Source of the DNA: Chitinophaga caseinilytica
GTDB lineage: Bacteria; Bacteroidota; Bacteroidia; Chitinophagales; Chitinophagaceae
NCBI RefSeq assembly: GCF_038396765.1
Contig: NZ_CP150096.1
Coordinates: 5,439,001 to 5,503,000 of the forward strand
Direction: 5' to 3'
Length of the DNA: 64,000 bases
How positions within the stretch are numbered: position 1 is the stretch's first letter; each line of letters begins with the position of its first letter. The position numbers and the translations under genes are program-made. Under the pieces are notes generated by a model, which made no database searches, had not been told where the DNA came from, and was given only the letters and a program-made list of their open reading frames with translations. Below are positions 8,231 to 16,821 of this stretch, one piece after another.

Positions 8231-8258
8231 AAAAACCTCACATTCCTGTGAGGTTTTT
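8231..8258. terminator. Bidirectional terminator beside tRNA-Lys
   Basis: Arms AAAAACCTCAC (8231-8241) and GTGAGGTTTTT (8248-8258) form a perfect 11-bp stem with a 6-nt loop. A/T ends on both sides allow function in both directions. It lies 9 nt beyond the 3' end of tRNA-Lys and should end that transcript. Confidence 0.85.
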
Positions 8259-8267
8259 TCTCTTCTG

Positions 8268-8340
8268 TGATCCCGCTGGGACTCGAACCCAGGGCCCATA
8301 CATTAAAAGTGTATTGCTCTACCAACTGAGCTACGGAATC
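8268..8340 (-). tRNA. tRNA-Lys (anticodon TTT)
   Basis: Read on the minus strand, this 73-nt sequence folds as a cloverleaf. The acceptor stem GATTCCG/CGGGATC has one G-U pair and discriminator A. The D-arm is GCTC with AGTTGGTAGAGC, the anticodon arm has CTTTTAA with TTT as anticodon, and the T-arm contains GGTTCGAGTCC. The 3' CCA is not encoded, so it must be added after transcription. The tRNA lies at the right border of the AT-rich island. Confidence 0.96.
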
Positions 8341-8439
8341 ATCCCGTTTCGTTTGGGATTGCAAAGATAGGAATTAAATATTTCCTGCCAAATATTTCAT
8401 GAATTAATTTCATCATGTCGCCCGAAACCAGCCACCACC

Positions 8440-10854
8440 CTACTTCCCGGGAACAAAAAATATTTTCCGCACGTTTGCGCCCGCCGATTTGCGTTCGTCA
8501 TATACGTGCAACGAATAATATTTTCCGGCCACCCAATCATCTACCATGTTATCATAAAATTTGCTGCCGGGGTTGCCGCTTTGCCCGCCGGGATATATCC
8601 CCCACCCCTTCGTTTCCTTCCCTAATTCTACCACCATCCGCCACGACGGGCCATGCGTTTTCTTCGTCGCATTCACGATATGCGCACCACCGCCTGTATG
8701 CAAGCCCATCCGGCTGAATGCAGGGATGCTCCTGCTCAGGTGACGGATATCCGTACCACGGTCGTTCCCGATCGCCAGATCGCCGCGGGAAGAAATCGCT
8801 GCCGCCGTATCCGCCGCTTCCTGTAAAGCTCCGGTAACCAGCTCCGTAAGCGTTTCGCGGACCGGCGTGCGGATGTTGTCTACGAAGTGCATCGCGCTGT
8901 CGCGCATCAGCCAATACAGCGTGGCTTCCGCATTGGGAACGTGCCAGGCAAGACTATCTTTCACCGGCATCTCATCGCGCCAGAGCCGGGAATTCAGGTT
9001 CTCCCACCAGAGATTGAACAGCGTCGCGGCTTTGCTGTCCGGCGACGCCACACCATCCCACCCGAACAGCATTTCCCAATACGGGCGTTGTGCGGCGGTG
9101 AGGGCGGCCGGCGCCACAAAATCCGCCAGGAAAGGCATGGCGCTCACGGCCAGGCGGTTCGTGTTATCGTTTTGCAGGCGCATCAGGTCTTCCGGCGTGA
9201 TGTTTTGCATCGCGGTCAGGCGCTCCTGTATCTGCAACCCGCGATAGATCGAATAATAACCGAACATGCGGTACGGGAAAGCACTATCCGTAGGGTGCTG
9301 GTTGGCCGACTGCACGAATCCCTGCGCAGGATTCTGCACATGCGGGTTCTCGCTCATCGGGATGTATCCCTGCCATGCAAACGTGCTGTCTGCACCCGGC
9401 ATCACGAATTTCCCCTGGTCTTTCCAGCGGAGGGGATGCTTCCCATTGTTCCAGATGGCAATGCCATCCTCTTTGCTGGCGAAAATAAAGTTCTGCGCGG
9501 GGCAGCTCCAGATCTGCAGCGCATTCGTATAATCGACGTAATTCTTCGCGCGGTTGAGGCGGTATAGGCTCAGCAGCTCGTTGGAGGGGTCGTGGGCCGT
9601 CCAGCGCATGGCCAAGTACCCATTGCCGAAACCATCGCCGCCAAATGTCGGGTCGTAGATCACAGGGCCCCAAACGGTATAAGCCACCGTGTCGCGGAAG
9701 GGCTCGCGGCCTTTGATGCGGATCTCTTCCACCCGCATATCCGCTTTCCGCCACTGGCCGTTGAAGCGATATTCGCTCTTCCCGTTCCGGAAATCCATCG
9801 TATAATAATCCAGCACGTCCATATACCCGTTCGTCAGCCCCCAGCCGATATGATCGTTGAAACCGATGATAACGCCGGGCGCGCCGGGAATGGAAACCCC
9901 ATACACGTTCACTTCGGGCGTATGGATCTGCATTTCATAAAATATCGAGGGAAGGGATAACGTAAGATGCGGATCGTTGGCCAGGATGGGCGCGCCGTTC
10001 TTCGTTTTGGACGCCGCCACGGCCCAGTTGTTGGAACCGTTGTCAGGATCGGGGCGCGATCCGGGATCGAAAGCGCCGATCCCTGCCGTTACGATACTGT
10101 CTGGCGGCGCCACGGCTTTTTTCGTTGCCGCAGCGAAAGGCGTACCCACCGGAACGATGGGCGCAATCACATCCGGCCAGTCGGGATACAACTGGTTGAA
10201 AATATCCTTCCCGTAACGTTTGCGGGCGTTGGAATAGGCGATATCGTCGCCGGTAGACGCCAGGTCGAACGCCATGTATTTGATGAGGAGGGCGGATTTG
10301 AGTTTGGTCCAGGGTTCCGGCGCGTAGCCCAGCAGCTTGTATTCCAGCGGGTAATCGCGTTCGCGGAGGGTTTGGATGTATGCGTTCACACCGTCTGTAT
10401 AGGCGTCTGTGATCAGTTTGGAGACCGGATCGGCGTCCATGGCCTTCACAGCCTGTTCAGCGCCGTATGCGAGCCCTTCCCGGCGTTTCTGGCGGTCGTA
10501 TTGCAGGAGCCCTTCGCCCAGTATCTCGCAGAGGCGGCCGGCGGCGGCATGGGTCTGCAATTCCATTTGCCAGAGGCGGTTGGTGGCGTGCAGGTAACCC
10601 TGGATGTAATAGGCGTCGTAATCGTTCCGCGCGAAAACGTGCGCAACCATGCGCTCGTCGAACCACACGCTGGCAGAGTCTTTCAGGGCCGGCAGCGAGA
10701 TGTGGGAATCGGACGAAGCGGGGCCCGCAGGCTCTGCATGCACCCAGAATCCATGCTGTGGACTAAACAGCATCCCGAAGGCAGGCTTATTGGCAAAACG
10801 ATGATTGAGCGCCCAGACGAGGGCGATGGTGAGCAGTAAAGGAAGGATTCTCAT
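8440..10854 (-). CDS. Penicillin acylase family N-terminal nucleophile hydrolase
   Basis: 804 residues with a hydrophobic N-terminal segment (residues 1-20), so an exported or membrane-anchored enzyme. The family architecture is clear: an alpha-chain region with YYIQGYLHATNRLWQMEL at about 82-99, a linker, and Ser274 in GSNNWAVA as the catalytic N-terminal nucleophile exposed by autoproteolysis. NDPHL and a long beta-chain follow. Members hydrolyse amide bonds of beta-lactams, acyl-homoserine lactones or other N-acyl compounds; the substrate cannot be inferred here. The length is typical. It starts 5 nt after the stop of a 161-aa unknown protein on the same strand, so the two are probably co-transcribed. 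Confidence 0.92.
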   Translation of the reverse strand: MRILPLLLTIALVWALNHRFANKPAFGMLFSPQHGFWVHAEPAGPASSDSHISLPALKDSASVWFDERMVAHVFARNDYDAYYIQGYLHATNRLWQMELQTHAAAGRLCEILGEGLLQYDRQKRREGLAYGAEQAVKAMDADPVSKLITDAYTDGVNAYIQTLRERDYPLEYKLLGYAPEPWTKLKSALLIKYMAFDLASTGDDIAYSNARKRYGKDIFNQLYPDWPDVIAPIVPVGTPFAAATKKAVAPPDSIVTAGIGAFDPGSRPDPDNGSNNWAVAASKTKNGAPILANDPHLTLSLPSIFYEMQIHTPEVNVYGVSIPGAPGVIIGFNDHIGWGLTNGYMDVLDYYTMDFRNGKSEYRFNGQWRKADMRVEEIRIKGREPFRDTVAYTVWGPVIYDPTFGGDGFGNGYLAMRWTAHDPSNELLSLYRLNRAKNYVDYTNALQIWSCPAQNFIFASKEDGIAIWNNGKHPLRWKDQGKFVMPGADSTFAWQGYIPMSENPHVQNPAQGFVQSANQHPTDSAFPYRMFGYYSIYRGLQIQERLTAMQNITPEDLMRLQNDNTNRLAVSAMPFLADFVAPAALTAAQRPYWEMLFGWDGVASPDSKAATLFNLWWENLNSRLWRDEMPVKDSLAWHVPNAEATLYWLMRDSAMHFVDNIRTPVRETLTELVTGALQEAADTAAAISSRGDLAIGNDRGTDIRHLSRSIPAFSRMGLHTGGGAHIVNATKKTHGPSWRMVVELGKETKGWGIYPGGQSGNPGSKFYDNMVDDWVAGKYYSLHVYDERKSAGANVRKIFFVPGK

Positions 10855-10859
10855 AGCGA

Positions 10860-11345
10860 TTACATGGTAGCCGGTTCGGCGAGGAAGATATCGATTACTT
10901 TGTTCCCAATGTCTTCGTACATGCCGAAGATCTGTTTCAGCGCTGCGTACAGCTCCTTGTAGTTGGTGAAAACCGGCATCGGGATGGCAGGCCCTTCATA
11001 ACCCACCTGTGCGGGAATCAGGGAGAACTTGCCCCCCACACGGGTGTCGTGGTCCAGGTCGAACGCCACATCCACTTCGATTTTGCCTTCTTTCAGGGAA
11101 ATACTCAGGCCGGAGCCGAGGCCTTTGACAGACCGTGTATCGTCCACACCTTCTACCATGTAGAGGGAATTTGCGGGATCATAGACGGTTTTGCGGAACC
11201 CAAATTCCATGATCATATCCTGTGCTTCGGTAACGCTGTGGTCGGTAAAGGGAGGCGTGGTTTGGAATTGCGCAGCGAAAGCATGGTACCAGGATACAAA
11301 TTCGACCTCTTCTAATACTTTTTTCCAGACGGGATGCATCTCCAT
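10860..11345 (-). CDS. Unknown protein, 161 aa
   Basis: 161 residues, ATG at 11345. The sequence is mixed alpha/beta, acidic and without signal peptide or membrane segment, with an aromatic-rich N-terminus (EFVSWYHAFAAQF) and a C-terminus ending in an amphipathic helix. I do not recognise the family. Its stop lies only 5 nt before the penicillin acylase start, so it is probably the first gene of that two-gene unit. It may be a conserved cytoplasmic protein of Chitinophagaceae, but I cannot support a function. Confidence 0.7.
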   Translation of the reverse strand: MEMHPVWKKVLEEVEFVSWYHAFAAQFQTTPPFTDHSVTEAQDMIMEFGFRKTVYDPANSLYMVEGVDDTRSVKGLGSGLSISLKEGKIEVDVAFDLDHDTRVGGKFSLIPAQVGYEGPAIPMPVFTNYKELYAALKQIFGMYEDIGNKVIDIFLAEPATM

Positions 11346-11392
11346 AAAATAGTTTTAGAAGGTTAGGAAATCTACAGTTAATATACGCCTTT

Positions 11393-12496
11393 TCAGGAAT
11401 ATGACAAGACAGTGGCCGCCAGGTTTTCCACTTCCTCCGGTGTATTAAAGCTATGCAACACCACCCGCAGCCGCTCCTGCCCTTTCGGGACGGTCGGGTG
11501 TAGAATGGCCCGCACGTCCATGCCCTTGCCCTGCAAATGCTGCGCCAATCCGCGCGCCTGCTCGTTTCCCGGGGCCATCACCACCTGGATGGGCGTTTCG
11601 CTGGCCCCGCCCAGGCGCGATTTGAACAGCCGTATGAGCCCCATCAGGTGCTGCCGTTCTTCGTTCAGGTCCGGGAAAATATCGTACGCGGCCAGGATTA
11701 CGGCCACGGCCTGCGGCGGCAAAGCAGTGGTATAGATGAAAGCCCGGCAGAAATTGATGAGGTAATCACGGAGGATGGGCGATCCGAGCACGATGGCCCC
11801 GTGGCAGCCCACGGCCTTCCCGAATGTATGGATTCTCGCGAAACAGCGGTTTTGCAGGCCCAGCGTCTGCACCAGCCCCTCGCCTTTCTCGCCGACTACG
11901 CCCGTGGCGTGGGCTTCGTCTACCACCAAGAGCGCATGGTGCCGGCCGCAAAGGGCGGCGATTTCAACGAGGGGCGCAATGTCGCCGTCCATGCTGTACA
12001 CGGACTCCACGGCCACAAATACGCGTCCGTCGGCGTTAGCGAGCTTCTTCTCGAGGTCGTTCAGATCGTTGTGGAGGAAAGAAAACGTCTGCGCCGCCGA
12101 GAGCCGCATGCCGTCGCGGATAGAGGCGTGGATGAGCTGGTCGTAAATAATGACGTCTCCCTTTTGCGGAACGCTGGCAAAAAAGCCCAGGTTGGCGTCG
12201 TACCCGGAGTTGAAGATGAGCCCGGTGGGGGCATCATGAAAAGTTGCGATCAGTTTTTCGGCTTCTTCCACCAGTTCGTAATTCCCGGCCAGCAACCGGC
12301 TTCCGCCGCTGCCATGCACTTGCGGGAGCTGCCGGCTGATCTGGTGCGCCGCTTCCTGGACGCGCTCGCTGCGCGCGAGGCCGAGGTAGTCGTTGGAACA
12401 GAAGTCCACCAGCTGGCCGCTGGTCCGCAGTTGGCGGAAGGCGTGCTGCTCGCGGCGTTTATCGAGGGCGGTGCGGAGAAAGTCTTCGTGTTGCAT
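11393..12496 (-). CDS. bioF: 8-amino-7-oxononanoate synthase-like alpha-oxoamine synthase
   Basis: 367 residues. A fold-type I PLP enzyme of the alpha-oxoamine synthase group: SNDYLGL at 34-40, HGSGGSRLLAG from 61, DEAHATG from 193 and the PLP lysine K227 in HTFGKAVG. Best match in kind is BioF, which joins pimeloyl-ACP/CoA and alanine to form 7-keto-8-aminopelargonate in biotin synthesis. Other members (Kbl, serine palmitoyltransferase) are longer or differ at the N-terminus. No other bio genes are visible, so the biotin role is inferred. It is divergent from miaE. Its -7 box TAGTTTTG (12501-12508) ends 4 nt before the ATG, suggesting an almost leaderless mRNA. Confidence 0.85.
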   Translation of the reverse strand: MQHEDFLRTALDKRREQHAFRQLRTSGQLVDFCSNDYLGLARSERVQEAAHQISRQLPQVHGSGGSRLLAGNYELVEEAEKLIATFHDAPTGLIFNSGYDANLGFFASVPQKGDVIIYDQLIHASIRDGMRLSAAQTFSFLHNDLNDLEKKLANADGRVFVAVESVYSMDGDIAPLVEIAALCGRHHALLVVDEAHATGVVGEKGEGLVQTLGLQNRCFARIHTFGKAVGCHGAIVLGSPILRDYLINFCRAFIYTTALPPQAVAVILAAYDIFPDLNEERQHLMGLIRLFKSRLGGASETPIQVVMAPGNEQARGLAQHLQGKGMDVRAILHPTVPKGQERLRVVLHSFNTPEEVENLAATVLSYS

Positions 12497-12500
12497 GCTT

Positions 12501-12529
12501 CAAAACTAATTATCTTATCTGTAACTTTG
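12501..12529. promoter_or_regulatory. Divergent bioF/miaE promoter boxes
   Basis: On the minus strand TAGTTTTG (12501-12508) serves bioF with a 4-nt gap to its ATG. On the plus strand TAACTTTG (12522-12529) serves miaE with a 22-nt leader to the ATG at 12552. Both are perfect matches to TAnnTTTG. No convincing -33 TTTG is seen for either. Confidence 0.65.
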
Positions 12530-12551
12530 CTGCTTCAATTAACAACAGCGT

Positions 12552-13151
12552 ATGAGCAGTAAAGTTTCGATCCTTGGCCTGAAATTACCTACAGACCCGC
12601 GCTGGGTAGACCTGGCGGCTATTTCTCTCGAAGAAATCCTCACAGACCATGCTTTCTGCGAGCAAAAGGCGGCCACGTCGGCCATCTCGCTCATACAACG
12701 ATATCCAGACCGGGCGCGGCTGGTAGATGAATTGGCGCCCATCGTGACGGAGGAATGGGGGCACTTCCGCCAGGTGCTCGCTGAAATGAAGAAGCGTGGT
12801 TTTGCGCTGGGAAAGCAACGGAAAGACCTATATGTGAATGAACTGATGAATTTCCAGCAGAAAGGCGGCGCGCCGGATGTGGTGCTGCTCGACCGGCTGT
12901 TGCAGTTCGCACTCATCGAGGCGCGGAGCGCGGAGCGGTTCAGGTTATTGAGCGAGGGGCTGGAAGATGCCTACCTCCGTGAGTTCTACCGCAAGTTCAT
13001 GATCTCCGAAGCCGGGCATTACCGCCTGTTCATCGATCTGGCGAACGAATATATTCCGGAAGAGAAAGTCCGCCGCCGGTGGACGGAATGGCTGGCCTTT
13101 GAGGCGGATATGATAGCGAAGCTCCCGGTAAGAGGGGACCGGATGCATTGA
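12552..13151 (+). CDS. miaE: tRNA-(ms2io6A)-hydroxylase
   Basis: 199 residues. Non-haem di-iron protein with ferritin-like ligand motifs: DHAFCEQKA at 32-40, EEWGHF at 67-72, EARSAERF at 123-130 and SEAGHYRLF at 152-160, giving the Glu and ExxH ligands expected of MiaE. The enzyme hydroxylates the prenyl side chain of 2-methylthio-N6-isopentenyladenosine at tRNA position 37 using O2. Length is typical. It has its own TAACTTTG promoter box and is divergent from bioF. The di-iron ligands are all present, so an active enzyme is expected. Confidence 0.92.
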   Translation: MSSKVSILGLKLPTDPRWVDLAAISLEEILTDHAFCEQKAATSAISLIQRYPDRARLVDELAPIVTEEWGHFRQVLAEMKKRGFALGKQRKDLYVNELMNFQQKGGAPDVVLLDRLLQFALIEARSAERFRLLSEGLEDAYLREFYRKFMISEAGHYRLFIDLANEYIPEEKVRRRWTEWLAFEADMIAKLPVRGDRMH

Positions 13152-13213
13152 TATCGCCTTCTGCATAACAACAAGCAGGAATAGGACGCACTACAGCAAA
13201 ATGTGACATCCAC

Positions 13214-13687
13214 TCATCGCATATCGAAGAATTGCTGCCGGCGCTCGTTGTACCCGCGCACTTCATCGTCTGTCTTCCCGACCATCGCTGCCGCTTTAGA
13301 CACCCAATCTTTCGGGAAATGCTGCTTGCAGTAATAAAGAATGATGTCGTACGTCCCGGGATGCTCGAAATCCTCCTCCTTAAATCCCAAATCCAGATCA
13401 GCCATCCCTGTATACATCTTCCGCCATTTATTGTACATGTATAAATAGTGGACGACAATCGAGATGGATATGCGCTGCAAATCGCCTTCGACCAGTTTTT
13501 GCTGCGCCGCATTCCGGTAATACTGCGTTACCATTTCGAAATTCCGGGTGAGGATGTCCGTCACTTCTTCCACCGACTGATGTTCCAGCAGCGCATTATT
13601 CTCTTCACAAAGCAACCTGATAGCCGTCCCCTTCGTTTGAAGCGTAACCTTCAATTCCCCGAGCAATATTTCTTGCTGATTGTTCAT
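13214..13687 (-). CDS. Unknown protein, 157 aa
   Basis: 157 residues, largely alpha-helical in appearance, with a Tyr/Lys-rich centre (VVHYLYMYNKWRKMY) and a C-terminal VSKAAAMVGKTDDEVRGYNERRQQFF. No signal peptide and no recognised domain. It converges with miaE and is followed upstream by two other small unknown minus-strand genes at short spacings, a group of accessory-looking proteins. I cannot assign a function. Confidence 0.65.
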   Translation of the reverse strand: MNNQQEILLGELKVTLQTKGTAIRLLCEENNALLEHQSVEEVTDILTRNFEMVTQYYRNAAQQKLVEGDLQRISISIVVHYLYMYNKWRKMYTGMADLDLGFKEEDFEHPGTYDIILYYCKQHFPKDWVSKAAAMVGKTDDEVRGYNERRQQFFDMR

Positions 13688-13718
13688 TGACTTGAAATAT
13701 TCAAAATTTCATTTCCAA

Positions 13719-14072
13719 TTAATCATTGAATATATCGTGTAAAAACTCGTTATCACCGTCGTTTAGCAAAACTGATTTGCCGTTATGATCATTTTTGTAC
13801 CAAAGTTCCAGTCTACCCTTCTCTGTTCCATCTTCAATGGCTCTCACCCCGTCCAGCACGCAGAAGAAACCAAACAACGTACTATGCACCGCTTCTTGTA
13901 CGATGTCTTTTACGAACGCTTTTTCATTTTCCCCAAGCCCATTGTAAAATACCGCAGCTTTTTCCATATCAGGATTGTGCTTACTGATGTAATCCAATTC
14001 ACTCGTGGATTCTATAGCCGCCGGCCTGCCAACCACCATTTTCACAATGGCTACAAATTGTTCTGCGTTCAT
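13719..14072 (-). CDS. Unknown acidic protein, 117 aa
   Basis: 117 residues, acidic, cytoplasmic, with a hydrophobic alpha-helical centre (STLFGFFCVLDGVRAIED) and a C-terminal half LELWYKNDHNGKSVLLND ending HDIFND. The layout of a small acidic protein with this Trp/Tyr-rich pattern recalls immunity-type proteins of polymorphic toxin systems, but there is no toxin gene nearby, so that remains a guess. It lies 31 nt upstream of the 157-aa unknown on the same strand. Confidence 0.6.
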   Translation of the reverse strand: MNAEQFVAIVKMVVGRPAAIESTSELDYISKHNPDMEKAAVFYNGLGENEKAFVKDIVQEAVHSTLFGFFCVLDGVRAIEDGTEKGRLELWYKNDHNGKSVLLNDGDNEFLHDIFND

Positions 14073-14108
14073 GATTTATCATAGATTAAAATAAGAAAAC
14101 TTAATTAG

Positions 14109-14459
14109 CTATTTCCATCGCTTAAAGCGATGCAGCTTGCCATTCACAGTATACCTGTACGATAAATTCTGCTTCGTCAGCCCCGTGATCTCATAACAGC
14201 TCCCATCGTTCAACCGAATGAACTCCAATGTCCGGTCGGGCCCTTTGTAGTAGCTCGTATCGCAGGATTGATGGCTCCAGGTGTATGTTCCCGAGGCTAC
14301 CGTATCCTTATTATAGAACCAGCAATACGACGTTTCCCGGAACTCGATTTTGAAATGACTGTCATCCAGATTAACCCATTTGCCCCGCAGTAATGCTTTT
14401 TGCTGAATATGATTTCCCAACTGAAAAATCAATACCAAATGGAACAAAATGGTATACAT
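14109..14459 (-). CDS. Small secreted or membrane-anchored lipocalin-like protein, 116 aa
   Basis: 116 residues. A hydrophobic start (ILFHLVLIFQL) may be a short signal or anchor. The rest is beta-rich: LLRGKWVNLDD, FKIEFRETSYCWFY, SGTYTWSHQSCDTSYY and SYRYTVNGKLHRFKR. The G-x-W near the N-terminus and repeated strands fit the lipocalin-like lipid or ligand-binding folds common in Bacteroidota. Two Cys may form a disulphide outside the cytoplasm. Nearest neighbour is the patatin/Omp85 gene, 26 nt upstream on the same strand, so they may share a transcript. Family call is tentative. Confidence 0.55.
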   Translation of the reverse strand: MYTILFHLVLIFQLGNHIQQKALLRGKWVNLDDSHFKIEFRETSYCWFYNKDTVASGTYTWSHQSCDTSYYKGPDRTLEFIRLNDGSCYEITGLTKQNLSYRYTVNGKLHRFKRWK

Positions 14460-14485
14460 AGGTTCGGATTTTTGTCGGTCTCAAG

Positions 14486-16708
14486 CTAAAAATGGAACCC
14501 TAAATTCACATAAGCCTTCAGAATCTGCGCCTGGTCGCTGTACATGAGCGTGGCTTCCATGGGGCCCAGTTTGGTGCTGTAGGCCAGCGTAAGGCCATAG
14601 CCGGTCACATATCGGTACTTGGGCTCCACGTTGCCGATGAAGTCATACACCGCGCTCGATACCCGAGGGATGGCGAACACATTGCGGAGGGCTTCGTATT
14701 GCCAGCCCAGCTGCAACGCACCTACGCTGGCGGTATTCACCTCCCCGTCGTACAACCCCACGAAAGGGATCTGGTTCCGGCTGAAATCCGTCACCCCTCC
14801 GATCCGGAAATCGTTGATGAGCAACTGGTTGTAATTGAAATTGAAGCCTGCATAGGCCCCCATCAGCAGCGACGATTTCCGGCCCATGGGCACGTAATAA
14901 TTCGATTTGAAAGAAACGCGGGTATAGTTGTTAAACCTGAAATCGATGCTATCGAGGGGTAGATCGTGCCCGTTTTGCCGCACATACATATCCGGGTTCT
15001 GGCTGTGCACCGCCCCTGCTTCAAAGTTGATGGTGGCGCCGCGGGTCGGGTATTGTTGGCGGTTGAGGGTGTTCAACCCGAAGAAAACGAAAGAATTCAG
15101 TTGATTGGTATTGCCGTCGATCTGGATGGAAGGCGAGATTTTAGGCTTCACCCGAATGTACTCCCAGCGCGAGCCGATGCCCACCGCCATCACGCGGTTC
15201 AGCATGAATTGCAAAGAACCGCTCACATTGGCGTATTTGGTGCGGTACTCCAGGAATTTCCGGAAATCCAGGTAATAACTCAGCGGGTTGTTCTCGTAAT
15301 AGGCGCCCAATCCAAAGCCCACGTTCCGCTTGCGGCCGAGGTACTTGAAAAATTCTGCCCGGAGGCGCGGGTTTTCGCTGATGGCCGCCGATACCAGGGC
15401 ACGGCTGTTCGGCACGATGAAATTGCGCTGCGTGATGTTCACGATGGCGCTCACGCTCGTGTAGGTATTGTAATGCAGGGCGAATTTGACGTAGGTGAGC
15501 GGGGTCTCCTCCGCCTGGATCTCCAGCTCGCTGCGGCCATACCCCAGCGGACGAAGATGATAGGTAATCTGCTTGTAAAACCGCGTGCCGTAGATGTTCA
15601 GGATCGCTTCGCGGATCATGTCGGGCGTATAGCAGCCCCCGGCTTCGAGGCCCAGCCTTCCCCGGAAGAACTTCTCGTCGGAATGGACGAGCCCCGCCAC
15701 CGATATCTTCGTGATCTCGATATCGGGCACCACCGGCAGCCGGGTCTTCGGCTGCGCTGCCAGGGGATGGATCGCGTTCAGGGAATCGGCCATGCGTTTG
15801 AAAATGGGGTACATTTCCCGCCCTGCCCGCTTGCCGATCTCGATGATGGAATCCACACTGCCGAAGCTCGCGGCGGAATAACCTTTCAGTTCCGGCTCGA
15901 TGTACACGTCTGCCAGCTTCCGGGCCTCCACGAAATCTGCCGCGTCTTTATAAAAACCAAGCTGGTAAAGGATATCAATAGGTGTATTCAGCTCTTCGGC
16001 AGTACGGAGCCCCCCGCTCACATTGCTGCCGATGATGATGTCGGCGCCCATTTCTTTGGCGGTCACCGTCGGGAAATTCCTCACCACGCCCCCGTCTACC
16101 AGCTTGCGCCCGTCGATCTTCACGGTCGTAAACACGGAAGGGATGGCCATGCTCGCCCGGATCGATTCTACGATCTCGCCTTTGTCGAGCGTCACAACGT
16201 CGCCGGTGGCCACATCGGTGGCGATACATTTGAAGGGGATGTTGAATTTCGAGAAATCCTTCACATCGCGGACCGGCCAGCACATTTTCGCCAGCTCCAG
16301 CCACAGCTGTTCCCCGGAAATCACGCCCGAGTTCAGCTTGGGTTTCCCGTATTCGAACGGGATCTCGATCATGTACCGGTTATATTCGTTCCTTTCTTCG
16401 TAACTGATGTCCGACATAACGGGCTGGTTGGAAAAGAGCCCGCTCCAGTCGAGCTTCCGGGCCATCACCTCGATGGAGTCGCCCGAATACCCGATGGCGT
16501 AGAGGGAGCCTACGATGCTGCCCATGCTCGTGCCCGTGAGCACGTCTACCCGGAGCCCTGCGCTGTCGATCGCCTGGAGGATGCCGATGTGCGCCAGCCC
16601 TTTGGCGCCGCCCCCGCTCAGCGTAAGACCTACTTTGGGCCGCTGGGCCGAAAGCGAAATAGGATATAGTCCCCCAAGAATCAGTAAAAAAACGAGAATC
16701 CGCAGCAT
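14486..16708 (-). CDS. Patatin-like phospholipase fused to POTRA/Omp85-type barrel
   Basis: 740 residues from ATG 16708, which opens a clean signal peptide (MLRILVFLLILGGLYPISLSA); an upstream ATG at 16780 would bury the signal. The patatin domain is at about 25-310: SGGGAKG at 31-37 (oxyanion hole), GTSMGS at 59-64 with Ser61 as nucleophile, and DGG at 205-207 completing the Ser-Asp dyad. Then comes a POTRA-like segment and a C-terminal surface-antigen/Omp85 beta-barrel ending in an aromatic residue (NLGFHF). The layout matches PlpD-type type Vd autotransporters, in which the lipase may be displayed or released. Convergent-type neighbours are unrelated. Length is typical. Confidence 0.9.
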   Translation of the reverse strand: MLRILVFLLILGGLYPISLSAQRPKVGLTLSGGGAKGLAHIGILQAIDSAGLRVDVLTGTSMGSIVGSLYAIGYSGDSIEVMARKLDWSGLFSNQPVMSDISYEERNEYNRYMIEIPFEYGKPKLNSGVISGEQLWLELAKMCWPVRDVKDFSKFNIPFKCIATDVATGDVVTLDKGEIVESIRASMAIPSVFTTVKIDGRKLVDGGVVRNFPTVTAKEMGADIIIGSNVSGGLRTAEELNTPIDILYQLGFYKDAADFVEARKLADVYIEPELKGYSAASFGSVDSIIEIGKRAGREMYPIFKRMADSLNAIHPLAAQPKTRLPVVPDIEITKISVAGLVHSDEKFFRGRLGLEAGGCYTPDMIREAILNIYGTRFYKQITYHLRPLGYGRSELEIQAEETPLTYVKFALHYNTYTSVSAIVNITQRNFIVPNSRALVSAAISENPRLRAEFFKYLGRKRNVGFGLGAYYENNPLSYYLDFRKFLEYRTKYANVSGSLQFMLNRVMAVGIGSRWEYIRVKPKISPSIQIDGNTNQLNSFVFFGLNTLNRQQYPTRGATINFEAGAVHSQNPDMYVRQNGHDLPLDSIDFRFNNYTRVSFKSNYYVPMGRKSSLLMGAYAGFNFNYNQLLINDFRIGGVTDFSRNQIPFVGLYDGEVNTASVGALQLGWQYEALRNVFAIPRVSSAVYDFIGNVEPKYRYVTGYGLTLAYSTKLGPMEATLMYSDQAQILKAYVNLGFHF

Positions 16709-16821
16709 TAGGTATTTCCGAAGGTAGTTTCTTAAAGTTAACGGTAAAAACAATGCAAACATCCGGAAGGTTGGAAACATTCAGCTAATTTTCTATCTTT
16801 TCCGGATAACAATTTCACTTT

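Noticed and set aside
8268..8340. Insertion site (att) duplicate of the tRNA-Lys 3' end inside the window.
   Set aside because: Searched 1-8260 by eye for a copy of the tRNA 3' end and found none; the possible left end would be outside the window, so no att site is annotated.
14966..16669. A 567-codon frame opposite the patatin gene.
   Set aside because: Antisense shadow with His/Arg/Gly-rich translation and no recognisable domain.
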